Source: Nitrospirae bacterium GWC2_56_14
GTDB lineage: Bacteria; Nitrospirota; UBA9217
Reading direction: 5' to 3'
Assembly (NCBI GenBank): GCA_001803705.1
Contig: MHDY01000102.1
Coordinates: 1-6,031, forward strand
Length of the DNA: 6,031 nt
Both the position numbers and the translations under genes were made by a program. The notes beneath the pieces were generated by a model. The model was not told the DNA's origin. It did not search any database and worked only from the letters and a program-made list of their open reading frames with translations. Below, piece after piece: positions 1 to 5,895 of this stretch; positions within the stretch are counted from its first letter, which is position 1, and every line of letters begins with the position of its first letter.

Positions 1-226
1 CTTGAAACGCCCAGGGATAGGATGCCAGAGTCGGGTCTCCCTCATCCCACGTTACTGTAGAAAGTTGGTGACCTGCAATCTGAAGCAGGACGAAAATTTT
101 TTTGAATTCATACAATTCTGCCGGGGTTGGTTTCATATCCCGTCGGTCGGCCTCCTGCAGTGATCTCTGAAGAGATCGCAAACCGTGTGTTGCCTCTTCT
201 ATTGATATACCGGTCTCAGTGTTCAA
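1..226 (-). CDS. Unrecognised protein, N-terminal part, runs off left edge
   Basis: I do not recognise the family. Reading the minus strand from a TTG at 226, the frame stays open for 75 codons to the window edge. An AGAGGT Shine-Dalgarno-like sequence lies 8 bases before the TTG. An internal ATG at 136 (residue 31) is an alternative start but has a less obvious ribosome site. The visible protein begins MNTETGISIEEATHGLRSLQ, continues with a charged, probably helical stretch, then a hydrophobic segment FVLLQIAG near residues 45-52, and then STVTWDEGDPTLASYPWAFQ. It has a globular, soluble character with no signal peptide or clear membrane span. The composition looks more protein-like than the overlapping plus-strand frame (127-372). 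The gene lies in AT-richer DNA than the genes to its right, so it may belong to a horizontally acquired block. The C-terminus and any downstream partners are outside the window. Confidence 0.5.
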   Translation of the reverse strand, partial: MNTETGISIEEATHGLRSLQRSLQEADRRDMKPTPAELYEFKKIFVLLQIAGHQLSTVTWDEGDPTLASYPWAFQ

Positions 227-227
227 A

Positions 228-368
228 CTATTCTGACCTCTTATGTTTTACTCGACCAACTCGTAAATCACCGGTTAGAGCCGTGTTTATAGATGACATC
301 GGACACCAGACCTGGTTGTCCCCGTACTCAGCTGCAAATTTCTTCGTGCATTCTGCCTTGGCTTGCGC
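228..368 (-). other. Open minus-strand frame, possibly the 3' end of a frameshifted gene
   Basis: This frame is open for 46 codons and ends at a TAG (230-228) one base before the TTG start of the minus-strand gene at 226, a spacing typical of co-transcribed genes. It reads AKAECTKKFAAEYGDNQVWC near its beginning and ends RVGRVKHKRSE. It has no good start codon of its own because a TAA lies directly upstream at 371-369. The preceding minus-strand frame (about 410 to 362) reads IRTSTDRDEAKVKRK and would join it if one base were missing near 361. A broken or frameshifted small gene is therefore possible. I recognise no family, and chance remains a real alternative. Confidence 0.22.
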
Positions 369-372
369 TTAA

Positions 373-470
373 CTTTTGCTTCATCTCTATCCGTAGATGT
401 TCTTATTTCAAAGGTTAATAACACAGACGAATTGAATTAGAAACCCGTTTATTAGCATTATTTAGTTCAT
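373..470. other. AT-rich spacer ending at a composition break
   Basis: This stretch is about one third G+C by eye and is full of short TTA/TAA runs. It ends abruptly at about 470, where the reading frame of the clpV remnant begins mid-domain. I see no convincing gene in it. It could hold the promoter of the minus-strand ORFs to its left, but no -35/-10 pair stands out. No terminal inverted repeat or target-site duplication of an insertion sequence is visible at the junction. Confidence 0.45.
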
Positions 471-1189
471 GGCGAACGTTTCCTCACCACCGTCAACATG
501 AGTGAGTTCCAGGAAGCCCATACCGTCAGCCGGCTGATCGGCTCCCCTCCCGGCTACGTCGGCTTCGGCGAAGGTGGCGTCCTGACAGAAGCGGTCGCCA
601 GCCCTACTCTGTGGTGCTGCTCGACGAGGTTGAAAAGGCGCACCTGGACGTGGTAAACCTGTTCTACCAGGTGTTCGACAAAGGGGTGCTGGCCGACGGC
701 GAAGGGCGCGACATCGATTTCCGCAACACAGTCCTCTTCCTCACCAGCAACCTGGCCTCGGACGTCATCACCCGGCTCTGCGCCGGCGGCAACCGTCCGG
801 GCATTGACGAAGTCACCCAGGCAATCAGGCCGATTCTCAGCCGCCATTTCAAGCCGGCGCTCCTGGCACGGATGACCATCGTTCCCTTCTATGCGCTCGA
901 TCCCTCGTGCATGGCGGATATCGTGACGCTCAAACTGGGGAAACTTGCACAGCAGATGGCCGACAACAGCCGGACCCCCCTCTCCTGGTCGCCGGAGGTG
1001 GTCAGCACCATCGCCGCCCGCTGCGTCGAAGTGGAAAGCGGCGCCCGAAACATCGACCACATCATGCGCGGCACCATCATGCCGCTGCTCTCCCGCGAAC
1101 TGCTCGCTCGCATGGGGGATGCCGACCAACCGGCGGCGCTGGCCCTGGAACTGGCGGAGGATGGCGGATTCGCCGTCACGATTGGGTAA
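471..1189 (+). pseudogene. tssH: Truncated and frameshifted type VI secretion ATPase ClpV (TssH)
   Basis: ClpV is the AAA+ unfoldase that extracts VipA/VipB (TssB/TssC) subunits from contracted type VI secretion sheaths so they can be reused. Only the C-terminal third remains. From 471 the frame reads GERFLTTVNMSEFQEAHTVS and then GSPPGYVGFGEGGVLTEAV, the conserved stretch just after the second AAA+ Walker A, which is itself absent. Near 601 the frame breaks: the expected AVRQRPYSVV is short by 1 or 4 bases. Coding resumes from about 611 with Walker B VVLLDEVEKAH, sensor-1 region LFLTSNLAS, the probable arginine-finger segment FKPALLARM, and sensor-2 GARNIDH (about 1040-1060). It then runs to a TAA at 1187-1189. 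The GARNIDH form and the short tail favour ClpV over ClpB. An in-frame TAG at 453-455 and the AT-rich DNA upstream show that no start region survives. No other T6SS gene is visible. Two independent lesions make this a dead gene, although a sequencing error at 601 could explain the frameshift alone. Confidence 0.9.
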
Positions 1190-1217
1190 ACTGATGGTGT
1201 ACCACACCGGAAAGCCA

Positions 1218-1392
1218 CAGGTTGTTCAAAAATAGTCAGATTGTCGCACGTAAATCGGTTCAATGTTCAATGTACAATGTTCAGGGTTCAAAGGATTTGT
1301 CTTTTCGAGCCTAAAACCTCGAACTTTGAACCTTGAACCTAGAACTGTCTTCAGGACGGACGGCGGCGAGATGGCTGGTTTTCAACAACCTG
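1218..1392 (+). repeat. Structured intergenic repeat, copy A (heptad hairpin plus conserved core)
   Basis: The element is bounded by an inverted repeat: CAGGTTGTTCAAAA (1218-1231) against TTTTCAACAACCTG (1379-1392), 13 of 14 positions complementary. Inside are five tandem heptads of the GGTTCAA type (1257-1291), followed by four heptads of the complementary TTGAACC type (1319-1346). About 20 of 28 aligned positions can pair, so transcripts could form a long imperfect hairpin. Next comes the core GGACGGACGGCGGCGAGATG (1354-1373), which is repeated exactly in inverted orientation at 2857-2876. TTGAAC/GTTCAA heptads of this kind are, from memory, dispersed through Geobacter genomes. The element separates the clpV remnant from the lipid kinase gene, whose ATG lies 13 bases after its right end. 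It encodes no transposase. A non-autonomous (MITE-like or REP-like) element is the best description. A role in transcription termination is possible but not shown. Confidence 0.88.
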
Positions 1393-1405
1393 CCACGGAA
1401 GCCCC

Positions 1406-2281
1406 ATGCCCAAGCCATGTTTCCTCATACTTAACCCCACCTCCGGAAGGTATTCGGAACCGGAGGTCGACCGTATCGTACAGGCCCTCTCGGCGCACGG
1501 TTACACACCGGAGCTGTTCATCACACGAACGGCCAAAGACGGGCAGAACATTGCCCGGCAGCTCTGTGAACGGCAACAAAATCCGTTGATAATTGCTGGC
1601 GGCGGGGATGGAACCATCAACGGCGTCGCCAACGGACTGATTCCCGGCAGGGCGACCCTCGGGATACTTCCGTTGGGTACGGCGAACGTGCTGGCCAAGG
1701 AAGTGGGGATTCGAAACGTGGCTGATGCGGTAGAGAGGATCATCCGCGGAGCGACCCGGCAACTGGCTGCCGGACTGGTGAAGGCAGGGGAGAGGGAGCG
1801 CCGTTTCCTGCTGATGGCGGGCATCGGTTTCGATGCGCGAGTGGTGCAGGAGACGCGGAGCGCCGAAAAGAAAAAGCTGAAGCAGGGGGCGTACCTCCTG
1901 GCGGGGATGCGCTGCCTCTGGTCATGGGAGCGGGAACTGCTGCAGGTAACGACGGACAGCGGTGAAACCGTTTTATGCCACTCGCTCGTGGTGTGCAACG
2001 CAGCACGGTATGGGGGCACCTTCCGGCTGGCCCCGGAAGCGGATATCTCTACCCCCGGTTTCCAGGTGGTCTGCGTCACGAGACCGACCAGGGCGACTGT
2101 TGCAGCCCTTGCCACCGCAACAGTTCTTGGCATGCCTTCCCTCGCCGGCGGCGTCCGCCGCTTTGCCGCCGGAAGCCTCACGGTGTCGGGCTTCAAGCCG
2201 GTTCAGATCGACGGCGATGCCTGGGGCGAGTCCCCGGCGACCATCGAAGCCATCTCCGGATTTGCCCGTCTCATCGTCTGA
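1406..2281 (+). CDS. YegS/DgkB-family lipid kinase (diacylglycerol kinase catalytic domain)
   Basis: This enzyme transfers the ATP gamma-phosphate to the hydroxyl of a lipid, probably diacylglycerol (giving phosphatidate) or a related lipid. It is soluble or peripheral at the inner face of the membrane. The 291-residue length is normal for the family. The nucleotide-binding half carries NPTSG (10-14), the hallmark GGGDGT (65-70) followed by INGVANGL, and LPLGTANVLAKE (88-99). The second half has GIGFDARVV (139-147), NAARYGGTF (198-206) and an IDGD motif (268-271) that supplies the acidic residue near the active site. The start is the first ATG, placed directly before the usual MPKPCFLILNPTSG opening. 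It has a modest GGAAG ribosome site 4 bases upstream, only a few bases beyond repeat copy A. There are no membrane segments, in contrast to the small integral DgkA enzymes. Substrate is uncertain: YegS-like members act on phosphatidylglycerol or other lipids, and sequence alone does not decide. The gene may be read with the hemerythrin 169 bases downstream, but that gap is long for a tight operon. Confidence 0.93.
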   Translation: MPKPCFLILNPTSGRYSEPEVDRIVQALSAHGYTPELFITRTAKDGQNIARQLCERQQNPLIIAGGGDGTINGVANGLIPGRATLGILPLGTANVLAKEVGIRNVADAVERIIRGATRQLAAGLVKAGERERRFLLMAGIGFDARVVQETRSAEKKKLKQGAYLLAGMRCLWSWERELLQVTTDSGETVLCHSLVVCNAARYGGTFRLAPEADISTPGFQVVCVTRPTRATVAALATATVLGMPSLAGGVRRFAAGSLTVSGFKPVQIDGDAWGESPATIEAISGFARLIV

Positions 2282-2450
2282 GGTGCCTGCCTTCTGCCCC
2301 GCTTTGCTGTCCTCAGTCTGTGTCAATTCAAGAAAGAGCACATCATTGATTCATGGCTAAACTTTTGGCGGGCAGTGCCGAAAACAGTTGAGTGACCCGC
2401 GTCTGTACGTAATCCTGCAGGGGAGCAGAATATCAACGATCGGAGGCACA
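2282..2450. other. Intergenic gap between lipid kinase and hemerythrin
   Basis: This 169-base gap contains no supported gene. I found no strong hairpin with a T-run that would terminate the kinase transcript, and no convincing sigma-70 or sigma-54 promoter pair for the hemerythrin gene. The frame upstream of the hemerythrin ATG is open back to 2388, but that extension is not protein-like, so it is treated as non-coding. Confidence 0.5.
2442..2446 (+). promoter_or_regulatory. Ribosome binding site that fixes the hemerythrin start
   Basis: GGAGG lies 4 bases before the ATG at 2451. It selects this start over the in-frame upstream ATG at 2388, which has no comparable site and would add 21 residues before the conserved N-terminus. 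Confidence 0.75.
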
Positions 2451-2837
2451 ATGCCGATACTTGCCTGGAAAGATTCGTTCCTGTTGGGAATGCCGGAGTT
2501 CGACGACCACCACCGGCACCTCGCTGAACTGCTGAACAAGACCCACGAACAGTACACCATCAACCCTGCCGGCGGAGCCCTGGAAACCGTCCTTCTGAAA
2601 CTGGCGGATTATGCTACCTACCACTTTCAGGCGGAAGAGCGCTGGATGGAGGAAAAGGGTTACCCGCGCCTCGACAGGCACCGGAAGGAACATGACACCT
2701 TTACGGAAGCCGTCGCAGTCCTTGAAAAAGAATGCCTCGCAGGCCAGGCGACCTCGGCGGCACTCTTCTTTTTTCTTGCCGAATGGTTTTCGACCCATGT
2801 CCTGGAGTCGGACGCCGATTACGCCCGCAAGCCATAG
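2451..2837 (+). CDS. Bacteriohemerythrin, single-domain
   Basis: This is a cytoplasmic four-helix-bundle protein with a non-heme di-iron centre that reversibly binds O2, and perhaps NO or peroxide. In other bacteria such proteins deliver, store or sense oxygen, which suits an anaerobe that meets air occasionally. The 128-residue protein starts MPILAWKDSFLLGMPEFDDH. All seven expected iron ligands can be placed: H21 (DDHHRHL), H58 and E62 (YHFQAEERWM), H77 and H81 (DRHRKEH), and H116 and D121 (THVLESDADY). The start follows from the ribosome site at 2442 and from the family's usual N-terminus, where W6 and the MPEFD segment precede the first histidine. No signal peptide or fused sensor domain is present, so it is a stand-alone binding protein and not a chemoreceptor. 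The C-terminus stops soon after the DADY motif (ending ARKP), slightly earlier than many relatives, and repeat copy B starts on the base after the stop. The last residues may therefore have been reshaped by that insertion. Confidence 0.95.
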   Translation: MPILAWKDSFLLGMPEFDDHHRHLAELLNKTHEQYTINPAGGALETVLLKLADYATYHFQAEERWMEEKGYPRLDRHRKEHDTFTEAVAVLEKECLAGQATSAALFFFLAEWFSTHVLESDADYARKP

Positions 2838-2957
2838 CAGGCTGTGGGAAAACAGTCATCTCGCCGCCGTCCGTCCCTAAAGGGGGTTCTATGTTCAAGG
2901 GTCTAAATTCTAGGTTAAAGAATTAAACCCTGAACGTTGAACCTTGAACATTGAACC
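2838..2957 (-). repeat. Structured intergenic repeat, copy B (inverted relative to copy A)
   Basis: This matches copy A in the opposite orientation. CAGGCTGTGGGAAAAC (from 2838) corresponds to the right end of A, and CATCTCGCCGCCGTCCGTCC (2857-2876) is the exact reverse complement of A's 20-base core. Heptads follow: five of the GGTTCTA/TGTTCAA type (2885-2919) and five of the TTGAACC type (2923-2957), separated by only 3 bases. By my alignment 27 of 35 positions can pair, giving a long cruciform or hairpin. The outer CAGGTTGTT end found on A's left side is missing here, so B is a partial or diverged copy. It begins immediately after the hemerythrin stop codon and could act as a transcription barrier between that gene and ppc. 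Confidence 0.88.
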
Positions 2958-2978
2958 CGGTACTGCAGGTCCCCTTCC

Positions 2979-3006
2979 TTGACTATCCCCCCTAAAGCGC
3001 TAGAAA
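2979..3006 (+). promoter_or_regulatory. Possible sigma-70 promoter for ppc
   Basis: TTGACT (2979-2984) matches five of six bases of the -35 consensus. It is followed after 16 bases by TAGAAA (3001-3006), which matches four of six of the -10 consensus. The -10 ends 39 bases before the ppc ATG. The position, just downstream of repeat copy B, would give ppc its own transcript. The -10 box is weak and the call rests on pattern alone. Confidence 0.35.
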
Positions 3007-3045
3007 TAAAGTGACTGCTGGCAACCACCACCGAAGGGGGTATCG

Positions 3046-5841
3046 ATGCCGGAACGCGAACTGCTGTGGCGGGCCGAGAATCAGGCGGCACGACTTCGTG
3101 AACTGACTACCTGCGACCCGGAACTGAAGGAAGCGCCGCTTCGCCGGGACGTGCGCTCCCTCGGAATGCTACTTGGGGACGTGATCAAGGAACAGGCGGG
3201 GGTCGGGGTATACGAGGCGGAAGAAGAGATCCGCCGCCTGGCCATCAGGCATCGGGAACTGACCGACGGGCAGGACCCGACCTGCCTGGACCTGGAGGCG
3301 GAACACGATCTTCAGGATCGGGCGGTCGGGATTGTGAAGAAGATGACGGTGGCGGAAATGTACCAGATCGCCAAGGCCTTCGGTACCTACTTCGAGTTGA
3401 CGAACCTGGCGGAAACGAACCACCGCATGCGGCGGCTGCAGGCGGCACAGCTTTCCACGGACACTCCGGTGAAACCGGGCTCGATGCTCGGCACCCTGCA
3501 ACGCATGAAGGCCACCGGCATCTCCAAAGAGAGAGCGCTGGAATGGCTCAGGCAGGTGGAGGCGGTCCCGGTATTCACCGCCCATCCGACGGAAGTGGCA
3601 CGGCGGGTGGTCCTCTTCAAGCGACGCCGTATCGCGCGGGAGCTGGCAGGGCTTGACCGGCTGCCGCTGACCGATGAGGAAGCGACCCGGAGACAGGACA
3701 GCATCCTGACGGAGATAACCAACCTGTGGCAGACCGATGAAGTTCGCCGCCGCAAGCTGAAGGTGGACGACGAAATCAGAATTGGCCTCGATCATTATGC
3801 CAGGTCCCTGGTTACCCCCCTTCCCGAGCTGTACGAAGCATTTGCCGACGACTTCCGCCGCGTGTACGGCGAGCCTTTCGACACCGCCGAGTTTCCAACA
3901 GTACTCCGCTTCGGCTCCTGGATCGGCGGGGATCGTGACGGCAACCCCTTTGTCACGGCAACATCCACGGGCAACGCGCTGCAGTCTGCCCGCAACCTGA
4001 TCATTGCCAGGTACAGCGAATCGCTCAGGAGTCTCCGGGAACTTCTTACCCCATCCACCAGCAGGATCGAAGTTTCGCCACAGTTGAAGGAGGCACTCGA
4101 CCGATATGCCCACACGCTGGCAGAGGAGCCCGGTCTGGATGTGCTCCCCCCTTGGGAACCGTATCGCCGGTTTATCGGATTTATACAGCACCGGCTGCGG
4201 CATACCGGTTTCGGCGATGCACATCGTGATGCCTATACCGACGCCGCCGCCTTCGCCGCAGACCTCGGCCTGGTGCGAAACAGCCTCGCGGACCACGGCA
4301 GCGAGCGGCTTGCCCGCTTTTTGCTCGATCCGCTCCTGAGGCAGGTGGAAACCTTCGGCTTTCACCTCCACACGCTCGACATCAGGCAGCATGCCAAAGT
4401 TCATGCCCGCGCCGTGGCCGAACTGGCAGCAGGAGCGGCACTGAGCCCGGAAAGCACCTCGGGGTATGCGACGCCGCCTTCGTCGGCAACGGCGGAACTG
4501 CTCGATACCCTTCGCTCCATCGCCACATTGAAGCAACGCTTCGCCCCGGAGGCGATCCGCAGTTACATCATCAGCGGCGCCAGCTCCGTGCAGGACATCA
4601 TGTCCCTGGTGTGGCTCCTGAACCTGGGAGGCGTAACTGTGGCCGGGTCCGCCGATGGGAAGGACCCGGGGGTGATGCCCGTGCCGCTCTTCGAGTCGAT
4701 TCAGGACCTGCGCAACGCTCCGGAAATATGCCGGACCCTCTGGAGTTCGCCAGAGTACACTCCACTGCTCGATTCCTGGGGGCGCCGCCAGGAGGTGATG
4801 CTCGGCTACTCCGATTCAAACAAGGACGGAGGTATGCTGACGAGCACCTGGGAGATCTATAAAGCCCACCAGGCACTGCACCGGGTCGCCGGAGAATGCG
4901 GCGTCAGGCTGCGGCTCTTTCATGGGCGAGGCGGCACGGTGGGGAGAGGCGGAGGTCCGACACATCGGGCGATAGTTGCCCAGCCGGCAGATGGGTTTCA
5001 TGGCTCGATCAAGATTACCGAGCAGGGAGAGGTAATCAACTGGAAGTATTCAAACAAAACTCTTGCCAAACGGAACCTGGAACTAATGGTAGCGGCCTCC
5101 CTGGAGGCGCTGGCCCGGCCGGGCCTTGTGGAACCGAAGCCCGAGCCGGCCTGGGAGGAAGCGCTTGAAGAAATGTCGGCGATGGCATTCGACTTTTACC
5201 GCCGGCACATCATCGAAAACCCGGACATCCTCCCCTATTTCGAGCAGGCCACGCCGGTCCTGGAATTCGATCTGGCCAAAATCGGCTCCCGTCCGGCACG
5301 GCGGGCCGAAAACCGTGACATATCGGAACTTCGGGCAATTCCATGGGGATTCGGCTGGATACAGAGCCGGCACATGATTCCCGGCTGGTTCGGCGTCGGT
5401 TTTGCTTTCGAGCGGTTTGCGCAACAGGGAAAGGGAGGAACGGAACTCCTGGCCGCCATGATGCACCGGTTCCCCTTCTTTTTCGACCTGATCCGCAACG
5501 TTGAACTGGCGCTCGTCAAGGTCGATCTTCCTCTCGCCAGGCTCTATTCCTCCCTCGTGAGCGACGAGTCGCTGCGGGAGCGGGTATTTTCCATGGTAGT
5601 GGAGGAGTACGAAAGAACGCGCAGGATGATTCTTGCCATCACCGGCCAGTCGCGGCTCCTGGAGAACAACCCAGCCCTGGCCCGCTCGCTGCGCCTGAGA
5701 AACCCGTACGTCGACCCCCTGAGCATCATTCAGATCGAGCTGCTGCGTCGCAAGCGCCGAGGAGAGACAGGCGAAGACCTGGACTACGTGGTAGCGGCGA
5801 CCATCAACGGGATTTCCGCCGGGTTGCGGAATACGGGATAG
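3046..5841 (+). CDS. ppc: Phosphoenolpyruvate carboxylase
   Basis: This cytoplasmic enzyme carboxylates phosphoenolpyruvate with bicarbonate to give oxaloacetate and phosphate, refilling the TCA cycle when carbon enters as acetate or pyruvate. The 931-residue protein is complete and slightly longer than the 883-residue E. coli enzyme. Visible landmarks are the catalytic histidine H180 in VFTAHPTEVARR, GSWIGGDRDGNPF (290-302), LGYSDSNKDGG (586-596), the mobile loop FHGRGGTVGRGGGP (625-638), EQGEVINWKYSN (659-670), LRAIPWGFGWIQSR (762-775) and the C-terminal NGISAGLRNTG. Aligned by eye to E. coli, the four aspartate-binding residues R587, K773, R832 and N881 correspond to R628, K825, R885 and N929, so feedback inhibition by aspartate is likely. 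The ATG has a strong AAGGGGG ribosome site 5 bases upstream. There is no serine phosphorylation motif of the plant type at the N-terminus. A promoter may lie at 2979-3006. The gene appears monocistronic, because the next coding signal is a broken fragment. No frameshift or missing key residue was seen. Confidence 0.98.
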   Translation: MPERELLWRAENQAARLRELTTCDPELKEAPLRRDVRSLGMLLGDVIKEQAGVGVYEAEEEIRRLAIRHRELTDGQDPTCLDLEAEHDLQDRAVGIVKKMTVAEMYQIAKAFGTYFELTNLAETNHRMRRLQAAQLSTDTPVKPGSMLGTLQRMKATGISKERALEWLRQVEAVPVFTAHPTEVARRVVLFKRRRIARELAGLDRLPLTDEEATRRQDSILTEITNLWQTDEVRRRKLKVDDEIRIGLDHYARSLVTPLPELYEAFADDFRRVYGEPFDTAEFPTVLRFGSWIGGDRDGNPFVTATSTGNALQSARNLIIARYSESLRSLRELLTPSTSRIEVSPQLKEALDRYAHTLAEEPGLDVLPPWEPYRRFIGFIQHRLRHTGFGDAHRDAYTDAAAFAADLGLVRNSLADHGSERLARFLLDPLLRQVETFGFHLHTLDIRQHAKVHARAVAELAAGAALSPESTSGYATPPSSATAELLDTLRSIATLKQRFAPEAIRSYIISGASSVQDIMSLVWLLNLGGVTVAGSADGKDPGVMPVPLFESIQDLRNAPEICRTLWSSPEYTPLLDSWGRRQEVMLGYSDSNKDGGMLTSTWEIYKAHQALHRVAGECGVRLRLFHGRGGTVGRGGGPTHRAIVAQPADGFHGSIKITEQGEVINWKYSNKTLAKRNLELMVAASLEALARPGLVEPKPEPAWEEALEEMSAMAFDFYRRHIIENPDILPYFEQATPVLEFDLAKIGSRPARRAENRDISELRAIPWGFGWIQSRHMIPGWFGVGFAFERFAQQGKGGTELLAAMMHRFPFFFDLIRNVELALVKVDLPLARLYSSLVSDESLRERVFSMVVEEYERTRRMILAITGQSRLLENNPALARSLRLRNPYVDPLSIIQIELLRRKRRGETGEDLDYVVAATINGISAGLRNTG

Positions 5842-5895
5842 AGTGCCTCAAGACCACAGTGCATTTACAGTTATCTTTAGCGACAGTTAATATGA

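Noticed and set aside
127..372. 81-residue plus-strand frame in the AT-rich left block
   Set aside because: It starts at a TTG with no ribosome site, and its composition is less protein-like than the minus-strand frame it overlaps.
554..1207. 217-residue minus-strand open frame over the clpV remnant
   Set aside because: It mirrors clear ClpV coding on the plus strand, and the translation has no family resemblance.
1196..1208. Small palindrome GGTGTACCACACC after the clpV remnant, considered as a terminator
   Set aside because: The stem is only 5 base pairs and there is no T-run downstream.
1257..1346. Heptad arrays considered as a CRISPR array or iterons of an origin
   Set aside because: The unit is 7 bases with no spacers, the arms have opposite polarity, and no cas, rep or DnaA-box features are nearby.
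1263..1589. 108-residue plus-strand frame starting in repeat copy A
   Set aside because: The first part is translated heptad repeat and the rest overlaps the lipid kinase gene in another frame.
2388..2450. N-terminal extension of the hemerythrin from an upstream ATG
   Set aside because: It has no ribosome site, and the 21 extra residues precede the family's normal N-terminus. The GGAGG at 2442 marks the ATG at 2451.
3169..4536. 455-residue minus-strand open frame inside ppc
   Set aside because: It lies antisense to an unmistakable ppc gene. Long antisense frames are common in GC-rich coding DNA, and its translation is Arg/Gly/Cys-rich with no recognisable motif.
1406..5841. Lipid kinase, hemerythrin and ppc considered as one operon or new system
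   Set aside because: The gaps are 169 and 208 bases, a large hairpin repeat lies before ppc, and the three functions have no known pathway link.
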